From NCBI RefSeq assembly GCF_020520425.1, contig NC_079491.1:29875449-29939448 (forward strand): 64,000 nt of DNA, read 5' to 3'. Origin of the DNA: Spinacia oleracea. Its lineage: Eukaryota; Streptophyta; Magnoliopsida; Caryophyllales; Amaranthaceae. The notes beneath the pieces were generated by a model. That model was given only the letters and a program-made list of their open reading frames with translations, did no database searches and was not told the DNA's origin. Positions 9,440-20,254 of the stretch are shown here, piece after piece. The translations under genes were made by a program, and so were the position numbers. Every line of letters begins with the position of its first letter. The stretch's first letter is position 1.

Positions 9440-10435
9440 TTTAGTTATATTTTTGTTATATTTAGTGATTTTTTGAGTTTTAGTTAACATTTTTCTAGTT
9501 TTAGTTACGATTTTCGTGGTTTTAGTTAAGATTTTTTGAGTTTAGTTACGTATTTCCGAATTTCATGAAAAGAATTTTAGAGCTTTAGTTAAGATTTTCT
9601 ATGTTTTAGTTACGATTTTTTACGTTTTAGTCAAGATTTTTTAGGTTTTAGTGAAGATGTTTTAGGTTTATTTACGTAGTTTTGAGTTTCAATTTAGGGT
9701 TTTAGTTAAGTTTTTATTGGTTTTAGTTACGAGTTATGAGTTATATTTTAGACTTTATGGGTTTAAGTTAAGATTTTATGAGTTTTAGTTAACACTTTAT
9801 AAGTATTAGTTAAGATTTTTCGAGTTTTAGTTATGATTTAAGGAGTTTTAGTTAAGATTTTTAAAGTTTTAGACAACGAATTTCAATTAATTAAGCAATG
9901 AAACTAATTACTTAAGCAATGTAACCAATTAGTTACGCATTGTAACCAATTAGTTAAGCAACGAAATTAATTAGTTAAGCCTGAAATTCAATTAGTTATG
10001 CAATGAAAACAATTAGTTAAGCAACGAAATTAATTAGTTAAGCACTGAAACCAATTAGTTAAGCAACATAATCAATTAGTTAAGCAATATAATCAATTAG
10101 TTAAGATTTTATGAGTTTTAGTTAATAATAAGTTTGTTTTAAAATAATAACTATTCGACTCATAAGTTTAACTATTTGTTTATACTCCGTATACTTTAAC
10201 TATTTTGTTATTCAATTAGTTATGATTTTATTACTTTTAGTTATGTTTTACACTAGTTTAGTTAGTACTAAAAAAATTGAAAATTTTAATTTTCGAATAA
10301 AAAAAATTCGAAATTTTGTTTTCGAAAAATGATAATTTAAGCCTGAAATCCAATTAGTTAAGCCTGAAATCCAATTAGTTAAGATTGAAATCCAATTAGT
10401 TAAGTCTGAAGTCCAATTAGTTAAGCCTGAAAAAA
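9440..10435. repeat. Degenerate TTAGTTAAG-type repeat array
   Basis: About 1 kb of loosely repeated units. The first part is built on GTTTTAGTTAAGATTTT and the second on CAATTAGTTAAGCAAtgaaA, with strongly variable spacing. No conserved frame runs through. The array fills the right half of the 2.4 kb element and ends in A and TA runs before the right inverted end. Confidence 0.65.
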
Positions 10436-10572
10436 AAATTTGAATTTTTTTTTTTTAAAAAAAAAAAATATATATATATATATATATATGCTGACGTCAG
10501 CATGACGTCACACATGCGCCAACATGGCTGCCAACAAGGCGGTCTTACGCAAAAGTTTCTCTACTCCGTATA

Positions 10573-10668
10573 TATTACTAGTTGTTGGCCCGTGAGCTAG
10601 CATGCACGGTTCCCCACGATATAAAAATCTCTTATGTAAAATATCAGTGTTAAAGATTTTATGGCAAA
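10573..10668 (-). mobile_element. 3' end of an older Helitron, split by the large Helitron
   Basis: Read on the minus strand this ends with a hairpin-like GTGCATGCTAGCTCACGGG stretch, a short spacer and CTAGT, the 3' signature of Helitrons. The large Helitron (10669-25307) interrupts it; the continuation would lie after 25307. The 5' end of the older copy was not found. Confidence 0.5.
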
Positions 10669-10693
10669 TCTATACCTAGTCTTTAAAAAAGGA

Positions 10694-10815
10694 AACCAAA
10701 CCTATTGCCACGTGTCCATCCTATTACTTCCTAAATCATGCCAAACCAAACCTATTGCCACGTGTCCATCCTATTACTTCCTAAATCATGCCACTTACCT
10801 ATTGCCACATGTCCA
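10694..10815. repeat. 50-bp tandem duplication near the Helitron 5' end
   Basis: A unit containing CCAAACCTATTGCCACGTGT is repeated exactly with a 50-base period (10694-10743, 10744-10793), followed by a partial third copy. It contains the G-box core CACGTG once per unit. Confidence 0.8.
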
Positions 10816-10869
10816 GCTTACTACATCCTCCTAATTCATTAAAAAAGAAAAAACAAAAGGGACGTGTCA

Positions 10870-13200
10870 TCCTACTAGGTATACATTCATGTCATTAAAA
10901 AAAGAAAAAGAAAAAAAGAGAATAATAGCAAACCATACGACATCAGGTATCAAATGAATAGGGATGTGTCATCCTTGTATGACATCATAATCATGCCATT
11001 TAAATTAAAAAACAAAAAAAAGAGAAAAAAAAGAAAGAAAAGAAAGAAAAGAAAGGCAAACCAAAAACCCATCACTGCGCAAAAGGAAATCCCCAACTTC
11101 CCCATTGCCATCTTCCCATTTACTCCATCTCAATCACTCCTCCATTTATCATCCTTCAATTCATCAGTTACAAGATATTAATCTCTCCATTAATTCTTTC
11201 TTGATTCTTTAATCTCATCAATGTCCTATTTCATCTTCAATTGGGTTGTCACAAACTTCAATTGAATCTGAGCTTCAATTCCACCTTCTATTTAATCCAC
11301 CATCTTCTTCAAGAGCTTTTATTTATAAATTAATTCCTCCCAATCCATTAATAATTTAGTAAATTATGTCGGTTACACTTCATAAACGCAAACGGCCACT
11401 GATTTTTCTACTCTCATCTCTAAATCCAATTCTTACCCTATTTAACACAGTAGATATGACAACGGGAATGCTATGACCGTGAGCTACACCGGCCCAGGTA
11501 CCTTTTTTTTACCTCCTGTTTCCTATTTGGGTTTACCGATTTAGTTGAGCATTTGATGTATTTGAGGATGAATAATAGTAGTATGTTAACGTGTAGTCTG
11601 TATTGTGTGGGTGGAAGCTTTGTTTTGTTGCGTAAGATTGAGGTTGAATGTGTATCAAGATGAGAATAGTGAAGCCAAATCAAGTCTTTTGAAAATGCGT
11701 TTCCTGTGTTGAGTTGTGCCCTGTTTTTTTTCCCCATTTAATTATAGTATAGAGTATTTGAAAAAGTATTCTTGATTTTGTCCTCCGGGAGAGTTATAAA
11801 CAATGATCCATCAAAGAAAAGCTATACTTTTATTACTCATGTTAAATAGTTGGACTCCCTGTGATATTATTTTGGGTGGTTCTGTCCTTTTTTTTATATC
11901 AGGAATTGGTATTTAGTTTGTTTTTGGACACAGGTTCTTGATCGTGTACCCCAGCGTTCGGTGTTCATTGATTCCGACAGGCGTTTTTAAAGGTGATCCC
12001 TTTTCTCTACTTTGTTTGCAACATCCTGAAATTTCTGGACTACTATGCACTTATTATCATTTTGATTTTAATATTTTGAGAAAGAGGACTATAATGTACT
12101 TCATTTGTTTGTAACTTACCCAGAAACTGTACCAGAGTGTCGGTCAAAATAGTACTATGTATACCCTGTAGCTTCAATATACGAGTAGGTACTTAGTTAT
12201 TAGCTACCTGATATAACTTCTCGCCTTTTGCTAAAGGGTTGTGGAGACATGAAATTCAAAATGGTTTCTGTAAAATCCTTGAAGTGAAGTAGTGATTACT
12301 GATTAGTAAACAAATTAAACTTGAAAAAGCATGTCATAAACTGATTAAAGGCCCAAAACTCAAACTGATTTTGATACCATGTTCAGTTTGCTAATTATTT
12401 TGCCAATTATAGGAAGCTTTCCTATCCAAAAAATAAAGTTGACAAGTTTAACATACTCCCTACTGAACAACTTAACATAATTATAGGAAGCTGATATGAA
12501 GTTGAGTTTTGGTACTGAACAGATACAATACAACAATGTTAACAGTTTGACTGTCTAACATAGCTGATGATATTGTTTTACGCTGAGTTCATTGGCTCTT
12601 TTATCCTTCTTTTTACTGAATCTTTTTATAGTGATGGCCTGGCGATATTATTTCCTTACGAGGCTTAGAGAGGAATATTTAGTTTGTATCCGTTCTAACA
12701 TTGGAGAAAGAAATTTTGGAATTGGACTGTAGTGTTCAGGTGAGTGATGTGAATTGGAAACACTCAATTAAACATATCATGTGGTGGTGTTCTTGTACAG
12801 ACCTTCAAAAGAAACAACTTCTTAATTCTTCTTAGATGGTGTTCCTTTTAATTGATTTTGTTTGATTTGTCTAAAACTAATTCAATTACCAAATTAAAGA
12901 TGAAAATTGTAAATATAATCACCATCTTCAGCCTAATATATTCCCAACTTAAGTGTTTATTTGACATTATAATTAAGACTAGAATGTATATTCAAGGGAC
13001 TTAGTATTCACCTTCTTTTCCAATTTGGTTGTTTATGGGACATACGGAGTGAAATCACATTCCATGAGTATATTTGTCTCCGATAATTTACATAGGAAAA
13101 AAATCTCAACTCCTATGCATTTCGTATCTTTTGGTTTTTGATAATGTCCTAATTTTGTCACAGATGCAAACCCATTGAGGGACTAAACATTAACTTAAAT
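10870..13200. other. Helitron 5' region without recognised gene
   Basis: An A-rich GAAA tract (about 10890-11065), a CT-rich leader-like stretch (11080-11460) and then AT-rich DNA resembling intron sequence. Short GC-richer islands (11460-11520, 11930-11990) could be leader exons, but I find no coding frame that I can support. Confidence 0.4.
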
Positions 13201-13221
13201 TTCCATTTTTTTAAAAAGAAA

Positions 13222-13680
13222 ATGAAAAATGGCAGGAAACTCTTCACCATTAGTTTCACAGGGTTGCTTGGTCAAGTTGTTCAATGGTATGGTCTTCCTA
13301 GACCCCTGTACAGACAATACTACAAAGCCAAAAAAGACAAGTACAAGGTTGTTGTGAAGCTCACAATGAACAAGGAAGATTTACCAATCATAGTTTATAG
13401 TAAACTACACAAAGACATTGCACAAGCATCTGAAGATGCAGCAAAACAAGCAGTGAAAATTATTCAACAAACATATAATTTCGATGTAGACGATATTAAC
13501 TATGAAGTATGCATGCAACAAAGGAGAAAAAGACGTTTAACCGAGATTAAGCTAGCCACGGAAGAGATGAGCTTCAATGATCTTAAGCGAAGCTACTTTG
13601 AAGTTTGTGATGAGAATAGAATTTTCCGACAACATCTACAAAATTTAGGGCATTTAAATAAGTATAAAAATATCTACTAA
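13222..13680 (+). CDS. Helitron accessory protein, possible dsRNA-binding-like fold
   Basis: An open frame of up to 152 residues with coding-like composition. The conserved-looking core starts at the GLLGQVVQWYGLPRPLY stretch, which follows a possible splice acceptor (TTTCACAG, ending at 13261), so the ATG at 13222 may not be the real start. The core has helix - YGLPxPxY - strands - an AAKQAVKII helix, spaced loosely like a double-stranded-RNA-binding domain. The usual GPxH and basic KKxAK signatures are absent, so this is only a suggestion. The C-terminal part is basic (QQRRKRRLTE). It precedes the Rep N-terminal exons on the same strand and might be spliced to them. I do not recognise the family with confidence. 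Confidence 0.5.
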   Translation: MKNGRKLFTISFTGLLGQVVQWYGLPRPLYRQYYKAKKDKYKVVVKLTMNKEDLPIIVYSKLHKDIAQASEDAAKQAVKIIQQTYNFDVDDINYEVCMQQRRKRRLTEIKLATEEMSFNDLKRSYFEVCDENRIFRQHLQNLGHLNKYKNIY

Positions 13681-13955
13681 GTCAAAGTATATTAGTTTTT
13701 TTGTTTGGTGCAAAAGTCAAACTATATTAGTTGGATTATTATCTATTTTAAAAATTTGCCGACTTTATGTTTGCAGTCCAATTGAATAATAGAAATTACA
13801 ATCTTATTTTTGCTCAATTGAATCTTACATTTATCCATCTCTACTTATCGTATACATATCAAAATTCATGGCCATTTTAACTTCTATCAATTTCAAAGTC
13901 AAATACTCTGTAGTAGTACTCCATGCTAAATGAATTTTATGCACATCTTTTGCAG

Positions 13956-15425
13956 ATTGAAAATGGATGATGGTATCCAAAATGCTAGACATGCTCGATT
14001 GTTAAGAAAACATATACTTAAACAGAGGAGAAATCAACGCGCATCAGCCTCGGTCATGTCCCCAAGAGATGTTAGGAGATCAGTCAGAAGACCCACGACT
14101 GGTGTAACTGGTAAGAAGTCAATTTTAAATCACAGAGGATGGCTGTTAGATTTGAACAAATGTATCAATCACTCTTATTTCTTATATAGATGGTATTATA
14201 TACTTCACCCAACTCAACAAGTATCATAGGATATGAAGTAGTATTGTAGCTCATGTTTCATTTTAGCCGAGTTTTATTTACATATGTCCCTACTCAACTT
14301 TTGGAATGCAGATATTGAGCACAGACAAAGTTTGGTATTTCGTAGACAAGAATTGATACCCCTAACTGCCAGAGTGGAAATCGATTATGTTAAAGGCAAA
14401 GCAAAACATGCTCGATTTTAAGAAAACATATAGTTAACCAAAGGAGAAATCAACGCCCATCAGTCTCTGGATCGTTCCTAAGAGCGGTTAGAAGATCAGT
14501 CAAAAGACCCATGACAGGAATAATTGGTAAGGGGTGTATTTAAAATGACGCAACATGGCTATCATGTTTGAAAAAATGTAACAAATTAGTCTGAAAACTT
14601 ATATGTTTGGTTTCAGATACTCCACCCAACTCAACAAGTGTACAACCTACTCCAAGTCGCGGAAGGGAACAGTGTCGTCACAGTGAGAACGAACAACTGA
14701 CAACATCAGAAGGTACAAATCAACGGGTCGTAAACCAAAACTCGGAATTTCCAAATGGTAAAAAAAAAAGTATTGTAGGTCATGTTAAATGTTTTTTTCC
14801 CCCAACAGTAGTTAATCACATTTTGAAACACAGATATTGAGCAAACACAAAGTTTGGGATTTCATTGCCAACAACCTATACCCCAAACTGCCAGACTGGA
14901 CACAGATTATGTTAAAGGCAAAGCAAAACATGCTCGATTGTTACGAAGACATATACTTAACCAAAGGAGAAATCGACGCGCATCAGCCTCTGGACCGTCC
15001 CTAAGAGATGTTAGCAGAGCCCTGACCGCTAGCATTGGTAAGTGGTAGTAAACTGTTTTGCAAAAACATGACATATGTTTTAAATTTTGAAACCACAAAG
15101 TCTGACATGTTATTTATTTGGTATTAGACATTGCATCCACCTCAAATAGTATACAACCCACTTCAAGCCGTGCAAGAAAACGTACCCGTCAAAGTGACAC
15201 CAGACAACTGACAACTTCAATGGCCACACAACAGCGGACCGCAAATCAAAACACGGCATTCGAAAATGGTAAAAAGTAGTAATATATCTCATGTTTCAAG
15301 TAGGTTGTTTTTTCATTAACACATTCCACAATTCTCACATTCTTAAACCACAGATATGCAGCAAACACAAAGTTCGGAACTGTACGACCATCAACAAATA
15401 ACTCACCCTACCAAACATACAAGTG
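13956..15425 (+). repeat. Triplicated exon module in the Helitron Rep N-terminal region
   Basis: Two exon types alternate with a period of about 520 bases. Type A, with a basic HARLLRxHILxQRRNxRASAS core, occurs at about 13956-14112, 14313-14526 and 14834-15040. Type B (STSxQPTxSRxR…QLTTS…NQN) occurs at 14617-14758 and 15127-15269, with a degenerate piece near 14200-14230. Each copy keeps an AG acceptor before it and a GGTAAG or GGTAAA donor after it. The second A copy has lost one base relative to the others and is out of frame. The exons would add Arg-rich, probably nucleic-acid-binding segments upstream of the Rep domain. Confidence 0.75.
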
Positions 15426-15506
15426 AGTAATTATTCTGTCAAATTTTCAATGTAATCTTACATGAACAAGTTCATCAACCTAACACGTTCCCAACCATCA
15501 CACAGG

Positions 15507-18500
15507 AATATACACCGAACCTTGGACTTTTGGGGGCCCAAGTGAAGTGTGTCCAAAATGTGAAGCTATAGTTTGGTGTGAAGAACGGGCGAGGAAGGAC
15601 AGAAACAATGTTGTAGCTGAGTACAGTTTATGTTGTCAAAAGGGCAAAGTCACGTTACCTCTATTAAGAGACCCCCCTGTATTTTTGAAGGATCTACTTG
15701 ACAATAATGACACTCGGTCAAAAGATTTCAAAGTCAAAGGGAGGATGTACAACTCCATCAACGCTTTCACTTCAATGGGAGGGAAGGTTGACAACAGCAT
15801 CAACCGAGGAAATGCTTCGTATGTGTTCAGATTAAATGGTCAAAACCATCATAAGTTTGGGTCGTTGCTTCCGCCAGAAGGGCAACAACCTAGGTTCAGC
15901 CAGCTTTATATTTATGACACACAAAATGAAGTAACAAACCGGATAAACAGCCTTGGAAGTGGAGAAGGAAAAGCAGAATTAGACAGAGACATAGTAGCTG
16001 GCTAGCACTTTGGTCTGAAGAGGATCTCCGAACTTCACCCGAGTTTCATGGCAATGCAATATCCACTTCTTTTCCCTTATGGAGAAGATGGATATACAAC
16101 AGATATCCCACATAATGATAGGGAAGAAATTGGGAGAAGGGTCAGAACAAAAGTGACTATGAGATAATATAATGCTTTCCGCTTTCAGCAAAGAGAAAAA
16201 GAGGCAAAGACGAGATTCCAATTGGGAAGACTTAACCAGCAACAACAAGTTGACGCCTTCACATGCATGCAAGAAGGAAGATTAGAATGGGTAAGAAGCA
16301 ACCAAAAAAAACTAAGAAAGGATGTGCTACGTGGATTGACGGATGCAGTTTCTCGAGGTGATACAACGCCTGCATCTGTAGGACAACGCGTTATACTACC
16401 TTCATCTTTCACCGGAAGCCTGAGATTCATGATTCAAAACTACCACGATGCCCTAGCTATTTGCAGATGGGCTGGCCCTCCAGATTTGTTCATTACTATG
16501 ACATGTAATCCAAAGTGGCCAGAGATTAGAGAATTTTTATCCTTGATCCCAGGACAGAAACCAGAAGACCGACCTGATATCATTGCTCGAGTGTTCAAGA
16601 TTAAACTTGATGAGCTTATGGTGGACCTTACCAAAAGAAATATTTGTGGTCGCACTAAAGCAGGTAATTGCTTAATTAACTACCTCACTATATATGTGTA
16701 TTAGAAATCTGACACTTAATATGTTTAGCCTATGGATGCACCACCAACATTTCATTTTCGGGCCGATATGGAAGATGTTATGATATAATATATCCGGTAC
16801 TGAAGTAAATTAATTACATAATTAGATAATAAACTGTAGTGCCTTCAAAATGAAGTAGTTAGAATGTAATGTACATGAATTCTCTTTGCTGAAAGTGCAG
16901 AGTAATATGTTCTTAAGATGATTTCAGATGCATGAAAGTGCCTAAATAAGTAGTATCGATTTTGAGGCTTTTTATAAGAAATTGATTGTGGAAGATTTGA
17001 CGGTTGATATCATGTTAAAAACAGGTTTGAATGGGAGAAAGATTATAGCTTGAGTGCTAGGGGTTCTATTATGATTTAAACTTCTATTTTATTCATGCTT
17101 GTGGTTTGGATTTAGATTCTGTATTTCTGGTTTTAGCAGATTCAATTACATGGTTCCAGTGGGTATATGTGGATTGTAGTAAGCGTAGATTAGGGTAGGG
17201 TAGTGGGTTTATAACTAAGGGTGAAGTTTTGGGATTTAATTATTCCATTCATCGGGTTATTCTATCTTATTAGGTTATCAGAGTTCACAAGAAATAATAA
17301 TTCTTACACTTAACTACCTTGCAATTCTAACCTTTAACCACCTTGCAGCAATATACACAATCGAGTTTCAAAAAAGAGGACTTCCACATGTTCATATGCT
17401 GCTATTCTTGCATGAAGCAGATAAACTTCGAACACCATCAGACATCGACCGCTTGATTTTAGCAGAACTACCGGACCAGGAATTAGACCCTATTGCATTC
17501 GAGGCAGTAGTCCAGTACATGACACATGGACCATGCGGTAGCTTGAACCCAAAATGTCCATGTATGCATGGGGGCCGGTGTACGAAATATTACCCCAAAG
17601 ACTTCAACAACGAAACTGTTATTGGTGAAGACGGATACCCGGCATACAGGAGAAGAAACAATGGAAGGACAGCAACAAAGAATGGACACACAATTGATAA
17701 TACTTTCATTGTCCCGTACAATGTGGACTTGCTGGTGAAGTATCAAGCCCACATCAATGTTGAAGTGTGCAACAAATACACATGTACCAAGTACCTATTC
17801 AAGTACATGAATAAAGGTCCAGACATGGCATTAGCAACAATACAAGAAGCTACAGAAAATGCAATGCCGGGAGGACAACTAGGCAACCACGAACCTCAAA
17901 AAGACGAGATACAATCATACTTGCAATGCAGATACGTATCTGCTGCAGAGGCGTGTTGGAGGGTTTTCGGTTTCCCGATACAATATAAATACCCACCAGT
18001 ACAACGCCTAAGTTGTCACCTCGAGGAAGAACAAACAGTGATGTTTGAAGATCATGAGCATCTGGATGAAGTCCTCGAAAGAGTAGGACCAGCCAAGACA
18101 CCTCTCATCGGGTGGATGGAAGCAAACAAGAAGTATCCACAAGCAAGAACACTGACATACCATGAATTCCCAACTGAATGGGTCTGGCTAACCAAGGAAA
18201 AGAGATGGAAAGTAAGAGATGACAGGTTCAAAATAGGGAGAATATACTATGTGCACCCAGCATCAGGGGAACTTTACTACTTGCGCATGCTCCTGAATAT
18301 AGTTACAGGATCCACAACCTTTGGGGAAATAAGAACGGTAAACGGCATAGAGTATGCCACTTTCAAGGAAGCTTGCAATGCTATGGGTCTTTTAGAAGGA
18401 GATACTGAATGGCATGAAGCTTTACAAGCAGCATCGTCTTGGGCCCATGCCCCACAGCTTAGAGAGTTATTTGTCACAATTTTAATATTCTGTGAAGTCT

Positions 18501-20254
18501 CAAACCCCAGTGACTTATGGTATAAAAACTGGGAGCTTCTATCAGATGATGTGCTATACAGGCAACGCAAACGGTTTAATTCCCCCAACATCATGTTGAC
18601 GACCAACCAGGTGCAAAACTATGCATTATATGACATTGAATTGATCCTCAACCGAAATAACCGGAGTCTTGCAAACTATGGGAATATGTCATTCCCAGAC
18701 ATGGCTTTGGTGCAACAAACAACAAACAGGTTGGTATTGGAAGAGCAAATGTATGATGTGGGGATGCTAGCAGATGAAGCATCTACTCTCGAAGCCGGGC
18801 TGAATCCAGAGCAAAGCACAATCTACCACAAGATACTCGAGGCAGTAGAAAATAGAGCAGGAGGAGTGTTCTTCATTTATGGAAGCGGGGGTACAGGGAA
18901 GACATATTTGTGGAGCACCTTAATATCAAGACTTAGATCAGAGGGGCGTATAGTTATCGCAGTCGCATCATCGGGAATCGCAGCACTATTACTTCATTGT
19001 GGAAGGACAGCACACTCACGCTTCAGCATCCCGATACATTTAAACGAGAACTCATGTTGCCGGATAATGCAGGGTTCGGACTTGGCATTTCTCCTCCAAC
19101 AAGCAAGCCTTATAATATGGGACGAAGCTCCCATGGTCCACAGGCATGCCTTTGAGGCAGTGGATCGTACTTTACGTGATATTATGCAAACAAATGACAA
19201 GCCCTTCGGAGGAAAAACAGTGGTATTAGGAGGAGATTTTAGACAAATACTACTAGTTGTGCCGCGAAAAGGAAGAGCAGAGATTGTAGATGCATCTGTC
19301 AATAGGTCGCCAAAAATTTGGCCTCATTGCACCGTGTTCAAACTAACCACAAACATGAGATTGAGGGGAAGCTCAGACATTGTTGGATTAGAAGAAATGC
19401 AGAATTTCAGCAAGTGGGTCCTAGATGTGGGTGATGGTCAAATCCATGCCACTGCAAAAACAGGGGAAGATGAGGCCAATTGGATTCAAATTCCACCTGA
19501 CCTCCTGGTAAAAGACCATCCAGACAAAAAGGCAGCCCTCGTGGAAGAAATTTACCCAGACCTTCTTCACAGGTACACAGACATCAAATACCTAGCTGAA
19601 AGGGCAATACTGGCGCCTAAAAACGATTGTGTGGATGACATCAATAACTACATACTCTCTATGATCCATAGAGAAGAAGGAGTATATAAAAGTGTTGACA
19701 GAGTAAGCCCACTTGCAAATAGAACATCAGTTGATGAAGATCTATACCCGACAGAATTCCTAAACACTCTCCAATTCCTTGGCATCCCAAATCATGAAAT
19801 ACGTCTAAAAGTAGGGTGCCCAATCATACTACTTAGGAACATCAACCAGGTAGAAGGATTATGCAACGGAACAAGGCTCATCATAACACGGTTGGAACAA
19901 ATTGTGATTGAAGCACAAGTGGTGACTGGAACAAATGTGGGACGACGAGTATCTATTCCGCGGGTAGAGATAACACCAGCTAATCACACACTACCATTCA
20001 CTATGAAGCGCAGACAATTCCCTGTCAAGGTATGTTTCGCAATGACAATAAACAAGAGCCAAGGACAAACATTCAACCGTGTGGGTGTATATTTGCCAGA
20101 GCCCGTCTTCAGCCACGGGCAACTATATGTGGCTGTTTCTAGGGTAACGTGTTGATCAGGTCTCCGAATTTGTATAGGACCTGATGGAGACAGTACAGAA
20201 GATAGTACAGTCACAAAGAATGTAGTCTATAGAGAAATTTTTAACAATGTATGA
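15507..20254 (+). pseudogene. Helitron Rep/helicase (HUH endonuclease plus PIF1-type helicase), three in-frame stops
   Basis: Rolling-circle transposase. The likely first large exon follows an acceptor at 15505-15506 and carries a Cys-rich CPKCEAIVWCEER stretch and the Helitron N-terminal domain. It joins at 16663 to 17349 across a 685-base GT-AG intron, restoring the phase exactly. The HUH motif is GLPHVHMLL (His codons 17387-17395), the catalytic-Tyr region is YLFKYMNK (about 17790), Walker A GSGGTGKT is at 18881-18907 and Walker B WDEAP near 19118. There are stops at 16003 (TAG), 16165 (TAA) and 20153 (TGA, replacing an expected Arg). Normal sequence continues in frame after each, to a final TGA at 20252. 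About 60 family residues also seem missing at 16003. Without the stops it would be a full-length protein of about 1350 residues. Confidence 0.9.

Larger units (their letters stand above)
8116..10561. mobile_element. Candidate nonautonomous Mutator-like element, 2.4 kb
   Basis: The ends are imperfect inverted repeats: the left shows AAGACCGCCTTATTG followed by TGATGTCAGCAT, and the right, inverted, shows AAGACCGCCTTGTTG followed by TGACGTCAGCAT. The left end also has an internal hairpin made of GGCGGTCTTAC and its complement. TACTCCGTATA lies directly outside both ends (8105-8115, 10562-10572), as an 11-bp MULE duplication would. Since this motif is common in the window, chance cannot be excluded. 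The interior holds a GC-rich exon-like stretch (about 8340-8700) and then two families of degenerate tandem repeats. No transposase is present. Confidence 0.55.

Noticed and set aside
9440..10435. TTAGTTAAG repeats as a satellite of fixed period
   Set aside because: Spacing and unit sequence vary too much. I list it only as a degenerate array.
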